Below are positions 26,842-35,471 of a DNA stretch of 64,000 nucleotides, piece by piece. Below the pieces are notes generated by a model that was not told where the DNA came from, ran no database searches, and saw only the letters and a list, made by a program, of their open reading frames with translations. The translations under genes were made by a program, and so were the position numbers. Source of the stretch: Candidatus Electrothrix aestuarii (GTDB lineage: Bacteria; Desulfobacterota; Desulfobulbia; Desulfobulbales; Desulfobulbaceae); the NCBI GenBank assembly GCA_032595685.2, contig CP159373.1, forward strand, positions 2,297,501-2,361,500. The letters are read 5' to 3'. Each line of letters starts with the position of its first letter. Positions within the stretch are counted from its first letter, which is position 1.

Positions 26842-26882
26842 GCGAAGCTCTAAAAAATATCCCCCGTTCCTTTGGGATGTGG

Positions 26883-29408
26883 TTATTTCTCTTTTGTTTT
26901 TTCAGGATGAAAAAGCACCCCGTCCTCTGGAATTTCTTTCCATTTGAGTTTGACAGGGCAGGGCTGGACATCCCATACCTTACGGCAGTATTCTTTGATG
27001 GAACGATCTGAAGAAAATTTGCCCATGCGGGCCGTGTTGAGAATTGACATTTTGCTCCAGCGAGTTTTATCTGCAAACAGACGACCAACTCTATCCTGAC
27101 AATCAATATAATTCTGATAATCAGCAAAAAGCATATATGGGTCATCATAGAGCAGAGAGTCGATAATCGGTTTGAAGAGTTCCCGGTCACCTGATGAGAA
27201 TATTCCAGAGCCGATCAGGTCGATGACAGCTCGCAACGACTCATTATGATGGTAATAATCCATAGGCGTATAACCTGTTCTCCGTAACTCCATCACTTCC
27301 TCAACATTCAGGCCGAACAGGAAGAAGTTTTCTTCCCCGACCTCCTTCCTTATTTCCACGTTTGCTCCGTCTAGGGTACCAATGGTCAGGGCACCATTCA
27401 TGGAAAATTTCATATTACCCGTACCTGATGCCTCCATTCCAGCCTGTGAGATTTGCTCGGAAAGATTGGCCATTGGGTAGACAATATGGCCGATTTTGAC
27501 ATTATAATTGGGGATAAAGAAAACCTTCAGCTGGTCGCGAACTGCGGGGTCATTATTAACGACCTGCGCAACAGAATTGATCAGCTTAATAATATGCTTA
27601 GCCATGAAATACCCAGGGGCGGCTTTGCCACCAAAGACAAAGAGACGTGGGGTTATTTCAAGGTTCGGGTTAGCCTTGATTCTGGTATACAGGGTGATGA
27701 TGTGCAGGATGTTGAGATGCTGTCGTTTGTATTCGTGTATTCGCTTGACCTGAACATCAAAGAGAGCTCTGTAATCAACAGTAATATTATCGCAGCACTT
27801 AATAAGAGATGAAAAATCTCGTTTGTTTGCTTCCTTCACATCTCGCCATGCGTCAAGAAAAGCTGCATCTTCGGTGAGTTCTTCCAGTTTGCGGAGCTCG
27901 TCTAGGTCGGTAAGCCATCGTTCGCCAATGGCCTCAGTGAGGAGATTGGTAAGCCGGGGGTTGCTGACCGCCATCCAGCGACGCGGGGTTACCCCGTTGG
28001 TTACATTGCGGATTTTTCCGGGATACATATCATTCCAGTCCGCCAGGGTATGTCTGCGCAGGAGATCGGTATGCATGGTTGCAACACCGTTGATGGTTTT
28101 GGATCCCATGCAGGCGAGGTTAACCATGCGAATTGATCGGGGAGTAGCCTCGTCGATCACGGACATTCGCTGTAATCGGGCATCATCCCCAGGGTATTTA
28201 ATCCGTACCTCATCAAGAAAGCGGCGGTTGAGCTCGTAGATGATTTCCAAATGGCGGGGCAACAGGCTACCGAAGAGCTCCAAAGACCATTTTTCCATAG
28301 CCTCAGGGAGCAGGGTATGGTTGGTGTAGCTGAGGGTCTTCTTGGTGATTTCCCAGGAAACATCCCAGTCGTAGAGATGTACATCAATGAGAAGACGCAT
28401 TAATTCGGGGACAGCTACTGCTGGATGCGTATCGTTGAGCTGTCCCTGGAAATATTCATGAAAATTGAATAAATTTCCGTGTCGGAAAAGATGCAGACGA
28501 ATCATGTCCTGTAACGAGCAGGAAACAAGAAAAAATTGTTGCTCAAGGCGGAGTTTTTTTCCTTGAAATTGCGTGTCATTGGGATAGAGCACCTTGGTCA
28601 CTGTTTCCGCCTTGATTTTATCTTCTACGGCCCCGTAATAATCACCAGTGTTAAAATCAGCAAAATCAAAGGAAGAATGTGATTCAGCACTCCAGAGACG
28701 CAGGTAATTGACCGTATTGACCTTGTAACCTGGAACGGGTACATCGTAAGGAACCCCGGTGATGACCCGGGCTGGACGCCAGCGAATCCTCCGGATGCCC
28801 CTTTCGGTGTGGTAGATCTCTGAATGACCGCCAAAGCCAACTTCGCAGGCCATAACGGGTTTTTTTATTTCCCAGGGATTTCCGGGATGCAGCCAGCGGT
28901 CACTGAGTTCTTTTTGCCAGCCATTGACGATTTCCTGGTCAAACATGCCGTATTCATAACGGATACCATAGCCGATGGCAGGGATTTCCAGGGAAGAGAG
29001 AGAATCAAGATAGCAGGCTGCCAGCCGACCAAGCCCGCCATTACCCAGGCCGGGCTCTTCCTCCTGATCAATGATTTCTTTGAGATTCAGACCACTCTCT
29101 TCAGCAGCCTGAGCAAAATCATCATATAAGCCAAGATTAACCAGGTTATTATGAAGATGAGGGCCGGTAAGGAATTCAGCTGAGAGATAGCAGACGATCT
29201 TGGGATCTTTTTCCAGCAGGTTTTCAATCGAATTGACAAAAATGTGCTGCATTCGGTCACGAAGGGTGTAGGAGAGCGCAAGATAATAATCATTCAGGGT
29301 AGCCGTCCTTGTTGTGACGCCTTGCCTGTAAAAGAGATTATAGGCAAAGGCCCTTTTTAGTTGATTAATGCGCTTCTTTTGTGGATCCTTTTTGACGACT
29401 GGGGTCAT
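26883..29408 (-). CDS. glgP: Glycogen/starch phosphorylase
   Basis: An 841-residue PLP-dependent glycosyltransferase (GT35) that releases glucose-1-phosphate from glycogen. The start is ATG 29408 (MTPVVKKDP), with GGAG about 9 bases before it; the open frame continues 53 codons upstream but into sequence unlike the family. Visible motifs are EEEPGLGNGGLGRLAACYLDS, the NDTHPA loop, VTNGVTPRRW, and the PLP-lysine segment ASGTGNMKFSMNG near residue 670. The length is that of a complete enzyme. Other glycogen genes are not adjacent, so regulation is not evident. Confidence 0.95.
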   Translation of the reverse strand: MTPVVKKDPQKKRINQLKRAFAYNLFYRQGVTTRTATLNDYYLALSYTLRDRMQHIFVNSIENLLEKDPKIVCYLSAEFLTGPHLHNNLVNLGLYDDFAQAAEESGLNLKEIIDQEEEPGLGNGGLGRLAACYLDSLSSLEIPAIGYGIRYEYGMFDQEIVNGWQKELSDRWLHPGNPWEIKKPVMACEVGFGGHSEIYHTERGIRRIRWRPARVITGVPYDVPVPGYKVNTVNYLRLWSAESHSSFDFADFNTGDYYGAVEDKIKAETVTKVLYPNDTQFQGKKLRLEQQFFLVSCSLQDMIRLHLFRHGNLFNFHEYFQGQLNDTHPAVAVPELMRLLIDVHLYDWDVSWEITKKTLSYTNHTLLPEAMEKWSLELFGSLLPRHLEIIYELNRRFLDEVRIKYPGDDARLQRMSVIDEATPRSIRMVNLACMGSKTINGVATMHTDLLRRHTLADWNDMYPGKIRNVTNGVTPRRWMAVSNPRLTNLLTEAIGERWLTDLDELRKLEELTEDAAFLDAWRDVKEANKRDFSSLIKCCDNITVDYRALFDVQVKRIHEYKRQHLNILHIITLYTRIKANPNLEITPRLFVFGGKAAPGYFMAKHIIKLINSVAQVVNNDPAVRDQLKVFFIPNYNVKIGHIVYPMANLSEQISQAGMEASGTGNMKFSMNGALTIGTLDGANVEIRKEVGEENFFLFGLNVEEVMELRRTGYTPMDYYHHNESLRAVIDLIGSGIFSSGDRELFKPIIDSLLYDDPYMLFADYQNYIDCQDRVGRLFADKTRWSKMSILNTARMGKFSSDRSIKEYCRKVWDVQPCPVKLKWKEIPEDGVLFHPEKTKEK

Positions 29409-29796
29409 AATGCTTTCTCCGTAGCTGTAATAGAGTAAGTAAGAGGGGTAAAAAACTGTACATAGATCTTGGTAAATTATACAGCAGAAAATGACCGGAG
29501 AGAGTCCTTCGTGCTTCTTCATCTCCCTTACCTGCTGGCTTTTGTCCGAAAATGGAGAAGTAGACAAAGGGAAAAAGAGGGGGGAGAGGGGCGGGGCAAT
29601 GGCTTGTTAATTGCGCTCTTAGAGTATCTTGCCAGAGCCGTGTTTGTTATCTCCTCGTTTGCGTGGGCAACTTTTGGGGGTAAGAAGAAAAAATAAAAAA
29701 CGGTAAAAAAAATTTTACAACTCTTCGATAATCTTTTATGATACAGACGAGGTTATTGAGTAACTTTCTATTTCAGAAAAGATAAGGAGGAAGAAA
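29409..29796. other. Intergenic region with promoter of the secreted Met-rich gene
   Basis: There is no gene with coding support between the divergent glgP start and the gene at 29797. A purine-rich block near 29560-29600 is low complexity. The only clear signal is the promoter listed separately. Confidence 0.5.
29714..29742 (+). promoter_or_regulatory. Candidate sigma70 promoter of Met-rich secreted protein
   Basis: TTTACA (29714-29719), a 17-base spacer and TATGAT (29737-29742) lie 55 bases before the start codon at 29797. Both hexamers are close to consensus. Confidence 0.65.
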
Positions 29797-30147
29797 ATGC
29801 TGCAAAAAATGAAATCTGGATCAGTTAAGGTCGCTTTGATGCTTACTTTAGCTGCTTCTGCGTTTGCCGTAAGCAACGTTCAGGCTATCGAGATCCCCAT
29901 CCCCACCGGAGATGCGGAGATTCAGACCGTGGTAAATAATACCAAGAACGATACTATGGTAAAAGACATGATGAACGCCACTCGTGCGGATGTCATCGTG
30001 AACATGTCTGCCGCTATGCCGCTGAAAAATCAGGTTATGGCTAAAATGCAGCCGATGATGATGAACAAAATTATGCAAACCCAGATGGATGCCCTGAAAA
30101 ATCCTAATGGTGGTATTCCGGGAAGCATTGCTCCTCCTCCTTTCTAA
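29797..30147 (+). CDS. Small secreted methionine-rich protein (paralogue 1)
   Basis: A 116-residue exported protein. The signal peptide ends at VQA (about residue 30), leaving a mature chain that begins IEIPIPTGDAEIQ and contains many methionines, including runs such as MAKMQPMMMNKIMQTQM. It ends in Pro-rich IAPPPF. It has AAGGAGG before the ATG, its own promoter and its own terminator. The protein encoded at 30447 shares its layout: an I-x-(I/L)P-x-P start, EI--V-N--K-D, M--TR-(A/D), and an IAP--F/E end, so the two are paralogues. Function is unknown. Met-rich periplasmic segments can bind copper or silver, which is only a suggestion here. Confidence 0.75.
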   Translation: MLQKMKSGSVKVALMLTLAASAFAVSNVQAIEIPIPTGDAEIQTVVNNTKNDTMVKDMMNATRADVIVNMSAAMPLKNQVMAKMQPMMMNKIMQTQMDALKNPNGGIPGSIAPPPF

Positions 30148-30446
30148 ATCGGTGGGAGAAGCCTAAGCAGGAAAACAGTATGAACTTTTTTTCGGCTTAA
30201 TTTTGTTGTGAGTCCACGAGGGGAGATTTAATGGCTCTCCTCGTGGATGCTTTTTGTTGATAAAATTACGAGAAAAGAGAAAAAGCTCTCATAGAAAATC
30301 CACTTACTTTTTTGTTTCTATGAGGTCGTTTGGTGTCTCCAGGTAGAGTCGGTCCTTAAAAAAATGAAATACGTTTGTTGTCCCTTTTTTGAGGGATAAC
30401 CTTTTAAAGGAAAAAAGAGTAAAATAAAAAAGAGGGAGAAAAGAAA
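30148..30446. other. Intergenic region between the two secreted paralogues
   Basis: It holds the terminator of the first paralogue (30214-30256) and then about 190 bases with no recognised gene, which should contain the promoter of the second. I see no sigma70 match that stands out. Confidence 0.4.
30214..30256 (+). terminator. Terminator of secreted paralogue 1
   Basis: CCACGAGGGGAG (30214-30225) pairs with CTCTCCTCGTGG (30235-30246), with one G-T pair and a 9-base loop, and is followed by a short T run. Confidence 0.8.
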
Positions 30447-30842
30447 ATGCAACAATGGAAAAAAATATCAATTCGTCTAGGATTAGCGGTTTCTTTAGCA
30501 GCTTTTGCTGGTTTAAATAATGCCCAGGCTCAGAATATTAGCCTCCCTCTGCCTGCGAATGCTCCTGAAATTACGTCTGTTATAAATAGTGTTAAAATGG
30601 ATGTCGGGCCCGATTCAGAGGCAGTAAAAGCAATAATGCGTCAGACCAGGGATAACATCAAAGAGCAACAGGCCAAAAGGCTTCCTTTGATGCCGGTATT
30701 TCGTAATACCATAGGCAATGCTGTCAGCACCAGAGTGATGGCCGCGACCCGAACAGCGACCATGAATGCACAGATGACCGCAATGCAGGACCCTGTTAGC
30801 CCGGATGCTGTTCCGACTATGATTGCTCCGAAATTCGAGTAG
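30447..30842 (+). CDS. Small secreted protein (paralogue 2)
   Basis: A 131-residue exported protein. The signal peptide ends at AQA (about residue 29) and the mature chain begins QNISLPLPANAPEI. It aligns end to end with the product of 29797-30147 but is longer and has fewer methionines and more arginines (RQTRDNIKEQQAKRLP). GGGAG precedes the ATG. It is separated from its paralogue by a terminator, so the two are expressed separately. It is followed by two terminators in tandem. Function is unknown. Confidence 0.72.
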   Translation: MQQWKKISIRLGLAVSLAAFAGLNNAQAQNISLPLPANAPEITSVINSVKMDVGPDSEAVKAIMRQTRDNIKEQQAKRLPLMPVFRNTIGNAVSTRVMAATRTATMNAQMTAMQDPVSPDAVPTMIAPKFE

Positions 30843-30867
30843 TATATATAGAGAAAGAAGTATGAAA

Positions 30868-30892
30868 GGAAGCCCGGTGGCTTCCTTTTTTT
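30868..30892 (+). terminator. Terminator of secreted paralogue 2, first
   Basis: GGAAGCC (30868-30874), a CGGT loop, GGCTTCC (30879-30885) and seven T. The stem is perfect. Confidence 0.88.
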
Positions 30893-30898
30893 GTTTTT

Positions 30899-30948
30899 AA
30901 GACCACCTTTTATTATATATTTTTATAATATGGGTGGTCTTTTTTTTG
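30899..30948 (+). terminator. Second terminator, insulating the riboswitch
   Basis: AAGACCACC (30899-30907) pairs with GGTGGTCTT (30933-30941) around an AT-rich, partly self-complementary loop, followed by a T run. With the previous hairpin it shuts off read-through into the cobalamin riboswitch. Confidence 0.75.
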
Positions 30949-31027
30949 AGGTGTGTTCGGATGAGTTAATGAGTGTGTATTTCCCTCCTTGACTTCGTTG
31001 CTTACCTTGACTACAGTATTGTCTGTT

Positions 31028-31215
31028 TTCAGGTGTCCGTTACATATAACTATATGGTCGGATGAAAAGGGAACCCGGTGTGAATCCGGGACGGGCCCGC
31101 CGCTGTAACCGGGGACGAACCTGCATAATGTCACTGTCTGTAACAGGCGGGAAGGCGCAGGGGAGAAAGAGCCGGAAGTCAGAAAACCTGCCTGGAAAAA
31201 ACGTTCAGATGCCTC
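31028..31215 (+). promoter_or_regulatory. Cobalamin (AdoCbl) riboswitch
   Basis: This shows the conserved core of the cobalamin aptamer in order: GGGAACCCGGTGTGAATCCG near 31068-31087, the GCCGCTGTAACCGGGGACG segment near 31098-31117 (B12 box area), and GAGCCGGAAGTCAGAAAACC near 31169-31188. A terminator-like hairpin follows at 31262 and then cbiK and an importer. High cobalamin should favour the terminator and lower expression of the downstream genes. Edges are approximate. Confidence 0.92.
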
Positions 31216-31261
31216 GGCAAAGGTCTGAACAATAGAGACGTTATCTGGGTACAGAAGGGAT

Positions 31262-31299
31262 ATCCCGGATCAATTTTTTAATTGGTCCGGGATTTTTTT
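31262..31299 (+). terminator. Riboswitch expression-platform terminator
   Basis: ATCCCGGATCAATT and AATTGGTCCGGGAT form a long, nearly perfect stem followed by seven T, about 50 bases after the aptamer. This is the likely switch that ends transcription when cobalamin is bound. Confidence 0.85.
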
Positions 31300-31352
31300 A
31301 TGGTCATCTTCTGGTGAGCCCCCTTCCCGGACCGGCAATACAGGGAGGTCCC

Positions 31353-32342
31353 ATGAAGTTACGTTCTTTTTTTCTGATTATGCTGCTGGTTTGCAGCACA
31401 ACAACCGGTTTTGCAAGTGAGGGATGGAAGGTGAAACATAAAAATGCCATTGTTTTGGCCATGTTCGGCACAACAGTCGAGCCTGCTCTGCAAGGATTGC
31501 TGAATATCCGCACCAAGATGATGGAGAAGTACCCGGAGACCCCGGTGAAAATAGCCTTTACCTCCAATATCATCCGCAAGAAATGGCAGGGCCGTGCTGA
31601 GGACCCCGCCTATAGCAAAGCGCATCCAGAGATCCCGGAAGAGGTACTGCAGGTCAAAACCGTGCTGGCCACCATTGCCGACCTACAGAATGTAGGCTAC
31701 GACACCATAGTCATTCAGCCTACCCACATTGCTATGGGCGAAGAGTTTCTTGACCTCGGCACCTATGTGGAGAGTCTGATGCATATCGGTACGGTAAAAA
31801 AAGAAAAATATAAGCCCTTTCATAAGGTCGTGCTTGGCCGCCCCGCTTTGGGAACCTATGGCCTGGATCACCCCTATGCTGAAGATATCACAGCTGCGGC
31901 AGAGGCTCTGGCTGCGGATGCCGAGCTGGCAGCCAAGGAAAAAGCAGCCTTGGTGTACATGGGGCACGGAAATGCGCATTTTCCCTCTGGAGGAGCGTAT
32001 CTTGAGCTTGCTGATAGAATGCGGGAATTATACCCTGACCTTGTTACTTTGATCGGTAATGTGGAAGGCTTCCCCACCCTTGAAGATGTGATAGAAAAGT
32101 TGAAACTACGGGGCATAAAAAAGGTGATGCTCAAACCCTGTATGGTGGTGGCCGGAGATCATGCCATGAACGATATGGCAGGTAATGATCCCGAAGAGCC
32201 GTCCTGGGAGATGATTCTGGAAAAGGAAGGCTTTGAGGTTGTCACTGTCAAGAAGGGGCTTGGTGAGCTGGATGCCTTTGCTGATATCTTTGTCAACCAT
32301 GCTGCGGATGCTGCTGCGGATGCGGAAATCGTGTTGAAGTAA
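31353..32342 (+). CDS. cbiK: Sirohydrochlorin cobaltochelatase CbiK, exported form
   Basis: A 329-residue class II chelatase that would insert cobalt (or iron) into sirohydrochlorin. ATG 31353 is chosen because GGAGGTCCC stands just before it; the open frame runs back to 31314. The first 21 residues are a signal peptide (MKLRSFFLIMLLVCSTTTGFAS), as in the periplasmic CbiK of Desulfovibrio. Active-site histidines stand in QPTHIAMGEEF near residue 131 and YMGHGNAHF near 203; GDHAMNDM near 271 supplies another. It is the first gene after the cobalamin riboswitch. An exported chelatase suggests a role in metal or tetrapyrrole traffic as well as cobalamin synthesis. Confidence 0.92.
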   Translation: MKLRSFFLIMLLVCSTTTGFASEGWKVKHKNAIVLAMFGTTVEPALQGLLNIRTKMMEKYPETPVKIAFTSNIIRKKWQGRAEDPAYSKAHPEIPEEVLQVKTVLATIADLQNVGYDTIVIQPTHIAMGEEFLDLGTYVESLMHIGTVKKEKYKPFHKVVLGRPALGTYGLDHPYAEDITAAAEALAADAELAAKEKAALVYMGHGNAHFPSGGAYLELADRMRELYPDLVTLIGNVEGFPTLEDVIEKLKLRGIKKVMLKPCMVVAGDHAMNDMAGNDPEEPSWEMILEKEGFEVVTVKKGLGELDAFADIFVNHAADAAADAEIVLK

Positions 32343-32355
32343 CGGTGCGGAGATA

Positions 32356-33393
32356 ATGGTTGCACGGTCAGGATTCTCTTGGGCAGCAGGGGGAGGTATG
32401 TGTCTTCTCCTGCTTGTTGTAGTGGTTGTCTCGGCCACAATGGGCTTTATGCAGATCCCTGCTGCAACCGTTCTTCGGCTTATCGGCCATTCCCTGTCTT
32501 GCAGCGCCGGAGATGTCGAGGTGGACCCGGTTATCAAGGCCGTGGTGATGGATGTGCGGCTGCCGAGAATCCTGGCGGCTGTTTTGGTCGGGGGGATGCT
32601 GGCCCTCTGCGGCACGGTGTTTCAGGCCATTCTCCTTAATCCGTTGGCAGATCCCTACACTCTGGGGATTTCCTCAGGTGCGGCTTTTGGTGCCTCCCTG
32701 GTCATTGTTCTTCAGGTGCTTGGGCTCACCCTGCCGTCAACTCTCTCGGTACCGATCTTCGCCTTTGCGGGCAGCATCGGTACCCTGTTCACGGTCCTGG
32801 CTCTTGCCTCTGAGGATCGACGGCTTTCCTCAACCAGTCTGATCCTGTCCGGGGTGATTGTGGCGGCCATCCTGTCCGCAGCCATTGGTTTTCTCAAGTT
32901 TATTGCTGACGAGCAGGTCGGGATTATTATCTTTTGGCTCATGGGCTCGCTCTCCGGGATATCCCTCCAGAATATTTTTCTTCTTCTGCCGGTGGCCTTG
33001 GTCGGCATGGCAGTCTGCCTGTTCTATAGCCGCGATCTTAATATCATGGCTACCGGAGAACGGGCCGCAGCCACCCTCGGCGTGAATACGGTGCGTCTGC
33101 GCTGGATTCTTCTTGTCACCTGTTCCCTCATGACCGCGCTCTGTGTCTCGGTTTCCGGGATTATCGGTTTTGTCGGTCTGATTGTTCCCCATCTCCTGCG
33201 TCATCTTATCGGCCCGGATAATCGCCAGCTGATCATTCTTTCCACCTTGGGTGGGGGCCTGCTCCTGCTCCTGGCCGATACCGTGACCAGGGCGGTGTTG
33301 CCAGCTGAAGTCCCCATAGGAGTGTTGACCGCCCTTATCGGTGGACCGTTCTTTGCCTATATCTTTAAAAAACGACAGCAGGAAAATGGCTAG
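32356..33393 (+). CDS. btuC: FecCD/BtuC-family ABC transporter permease
   Basis: A 345-residue inner-membrane protein with about nine to ten helices, of the vitamin B12 / iron-siderophore permease family. Family features include VRLPRILAAVLVGGMLALCG near residue 56, the LADPYTLGISSGAAFGA loop near 95, and IIGFVGLIVPHLLRHLIG near 263, which contacts the ATPase. The riboswitch and adjacent cbiK make cobalamin or a related corrinoid or cobalt-tetrapyrrole the most likely substrate. The stop overlaps the GTG start of the ATPase gene. The symbol is by context; a siderophore or heme permease would look similar. Confidence 0.85.
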   Translation: MVARSGFSWAAGGGMCLLLLVVVVVSATMGFMQIPAATVLRLIGHSLSCSAGDVEVDPVIKAVVMDVRLPRILAAVLVGGMLALCGTVFQAILLNPLADPYTLGISSGAAFGASLVIVLQVLGLTLPSTLSVPIFAFAGSIGTLFTVLALASEDRRLSSTSLILSGVIVAAILSAAIGFLKFIADEQVGIIIFWLMGSLSGISLQNIFLLLPVALVGMAVCLFYSRDLNIMATGERAAATLGVNTVRLRWILLVTCSLMTALCVSVSGIIGFVGLIVPHLLRHLIGPDNRQLIILSTLGGGLLLLLADTVTRAVLPAEVPIGVLTALIGGPFFAYIFKKRQQENG

Positions 33394-34196
33394 TGGATAG
33401 AATTGCTTCTGATATTCTCTGGCAGTTGGAGCAGGTTGCGTTCTCCTACAAGGATCAGCCCGTCTTAGCCGGAATAGATCTTACCCTGTCTTCCGGGAAA
33501 TGTTACGGTATCCTCGGGCCGAACGGCAGCGGCAAGACTACCCTGCTTGATCTGCTCTGTGGGCTGGCTGCCGCAGAGAAAGGGGAAATCAGCTATCGCG
33601 AAACCCTGCTCAAACAATGGCAGGCACGGGAACTGGCGCAACGGATTGCTTTGGTGCCTCAGGATTTCCAGGTTCGCTTTGGTTTTTCTGTGCGGGAAGT
33701 GGTGGAGATGGGGCGTCATCCCCATCTCGGTCGATTCTCCTCCCTGACGGAACAGGGGCATGCCCTGGTTGATGCGGTGATGGAGGAAATGGGCGTGGCA
33801 GGATTTGCGGCTCGCTCTGTAACCCGCCTGTCTGGTGGGGAAAAGCAGCGGGTCGCTGTGGCCCGTGCCCTGGTGCAGGACCCGGAGGTACTCCTTCTTG
33901 ATGAGGCCACCTCAAATCTGGATATTTATCATTCCCTGTCCATCCTTGCGCTGATCCGCCGTCGGGTTGTGGCCCAGGGCTTGACCGTAGTTGCTGCAAT
34001 CCATGATTTGAACCTGGCAGCCTATTTCTGCGACGAGTTGATCTTTTTGAAACACGGGCGGATTATCTGCCAGGGTCCGACCGATGAGGTGCTGCGGCCC
34101 CATGTCATAGAGGAGGTCTACGGCGTGGAGGCGCAGGTGCGGGAGGATGACTTTTCCGCCTGCAATCAGGTGAGTTACAGGCTGCCTGCGGCATGA
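33393..34196 (+). CDS. btuD: ABC transporter ATP-binding protein, BtuD-type
   Basis: A 267-residue ATPase. Walker A is GPNGSGKTTL near residue 45, the signature is LSGGEKQRVAVARAL near 143, and Walker B is VLLLDEATSNLD near 166, followed by the AAIHDLNLAA switch histidine. The start is the GTG at 33393, whose G is shared with the stop of the permease gene, which is typical of coupled subunits. It powers the importer with the permease upstream and the binding protein downstream. Confidence 0.88.
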   Translation: MDRIASDILWQLEQVAFSYKDQPVLAGIDLTLSSGKCYGILGPNGSGKTTLLDLLCGLAAAEKGEISYRETLLKQWQARELAQRIALVPQDFQVRFGFSVREVVEMGRHPHLGRFSSLTEQGHALVDAVMEEMGVAGFAARSVTRLSGGEKQRVAVARALVQDPEVLLLDEATSNLDIYHSLSILALIRRRVVAQGLTVVAAIHDLNLAAYFCDELIFLKHGRIICQGPTDEVLRPHVIEEVYGVEAQVREDDFSACNQVSYRLPAA

Positions 34197-34261
34197 GGGA
34201 TATAGGGCCAGGTCCCTGTGTCTGCCCGGTTCACATCAAACGGGATGTTCAGGGCAAACAC

Positions 34262-34276
34262 AGGGGCTTTGCCCCT
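34262..34276. repeat. Short hairpin element before btuF-like gene
   Basis: AGGGGCTTTGCCCCT forms a perfect 6-bp stem with a 3-base loop. It lies in a 111-base gap between the ATPase and the binding-protein genes. It looks like a dispersed intergenic repeat and has no T run to act as a terminator. Confidence 0.5.
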
Positions 34277-34307
34277 ACAGCAACAAAATTCAAACCAAGA
34301 GAAAACA

Positions 34308-35210
34308 ATGCTGAAACACATCTTTTGTACCATCCTGCTTTCTTGTCTTCTGGCTGCACCGGTGCTCGGAGAGCCCATTGTTGATAACGACGGCAGGGTG
34401 ATCCAGCCGAAGACAACCTATCAACGGATCATTTCCCTGTATGCGGCCCATACCCGCAACCTGATCGACATGGGGGCAGGGGAGCAGATTGTGGCAGTAG
34501 GACGGAGTGATAAGCAGAGGCCAGATCTGCCGACCTTAAGCTTTCGTGATGACCCGGAACGCCTGCTGGCCTTGAAGCCGGATCTGGTCCTGATCCGCCC
34601 CATGCTCAGCCGTTCGTATCCGCACATGGTGGAAAGCCTTGAGGCAAACGGCGTGACCGTGGTCTCACTCCAGCCTACCTCTGTGGATGAAATGTTCCGT
34701 TACTGGGAGACGCTCGGCGTTCTGAGTGGGCATAAGGATGAGGCCTCACAGATGATCGCCCGCTTCGGGACCGGGCTTGTGGAGATCAATCGACAGGTGG
34801 AGAGCATTCCTGCTGAGAAGAGAAAAAAAGTCTATTTTGAATCCATCCATAAGCGGATGAAAACCTTTGCCCCGGAGTCTATGGCCATGTTTGTTTTGGA
34901 ATCTGCTGGCGGAATCAACGTGGCTGCGGACGCTGTCCAGGTGCGCAAGAGTAATATTGCCGAGTACGGCAAAGAGCGTATCCTGTCCAAGGCAAAGAAG
35001 ATTGATGTCTTTCTGGCGCAGGAAGGACGGATGAATAAGGTGAGCACGGAGATGATCAAGAAGGAGCCGGGCTTTCAGGTGATTAAGGCTGTTCAGGAAA
35101 ATCAGGTCTTTCTGGTTGATGAGAAGCTGGTGTCGCGGCCTACGCTGGGTATGCTGGAAGGGATCAGGAAGGTATTTGCGCTTCTTTATCCGGTTGCTGA
35201 TGCTTCCTGA
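34308..35210 (+). CDS. btuF: Periplasmic substrate-binding protein, BtuF-type
   Basis: A 300-residue exported protein starting at ATG 34308 (MLKHIFCTILLSCLLAAP), with a signal peptide cleaved after about residue 21. It shows the type III periplasmic-binding fold: YQRIISLYAAHTRNLIDMGAGEQIVAVG, LALKPDLVLIRP and FQVIKAVQENQVFLVDEKLVSRPTLG. The longer open frame from 34218 is rejected because it places the signal peptide inside the chain. It ends the riboswitch-controlled transcript and presumably delivers a corrinoid or cobalt-tetrapyrrole to the BtuCD-type permease. Confidence 0.85.
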   Translation: MLKHIFCTILLSCLLAAPVLGEPIVDNDGRVIQPKTTYQRIISLYAAHTRNLIDMGAGEQIVAVGRSDKQRPDLPTLSFRDDPERLLALKPDLVLIRPMLSRSYPHMVESLEANGVTVVSLQPTSVDEMFRYWETLGVLSGHKDEASQMIARFGTGLVEINRQVESIPAEKRKKVYFESIHKRMKTFAPESMAMFVLESAGGINVAADAVQVRKSNIAEYGKERILSKAKKIDVFLAQEGRMNKVSTEMIKKEPGFQVIKAVQENQVFLVDEKLVSRPTLGMLEGIRKVFALLYPVADAS

Positions 35211-35262
35211 GCTGGGGCGTGAAAAATTAGCGTGTCTTTTGCGGGATGAGAGAAGAGGAGAT

Positions 35263-35335
35263 AAAGGCGGCTGAAATATGGGATCAGGTGCTTGTTTGGT
35301 CTTCTTGGAGGAATAACTTTTCAGCCGCCTTTACA
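35263..35335 (+). terminator. Long-loop inverted repeat after the btuF-type gene
   Basis: AAAGGCGGCTGAAA (35263-35276) and TTTCAGCCGCCTTT (35319-35332) are exact 14-base arms separated by 42 bases, followed by TTAC. It could terminate the cbiK-btu transcript, or be a small mobile inverted-repeat element; the loop is longer than usual for a terminator. Confidence 0.5.
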
Positions 35336-35463
35336 TGATAAGGTAACCACAGAGTGGGGTTTGTCAATGTGGGGTGAAGTTCTATCGCGAATCATTGAGG
35401 TCGAATTAAGGCTCTGAGAGGAGACGCATCAGCCATCAGTATATAGTTAATTGCCGATTCTTT

Positions 35464-35471
35464 ATTTCAGG
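35464..35471. repeat. Target-site duplication, left of IS66 element
   Basis: ATTTCAGG directly precedes the left inverted repeat of the IS66 element. The same 8 bases follow the right end at 37201-37208. Confidence 0.85.

Noticed and set aside
30913-31134. Minus-strand open frame over the terminator and riboswitch
   Set aside because: It overlaps clear non-coding structures on the other strand.
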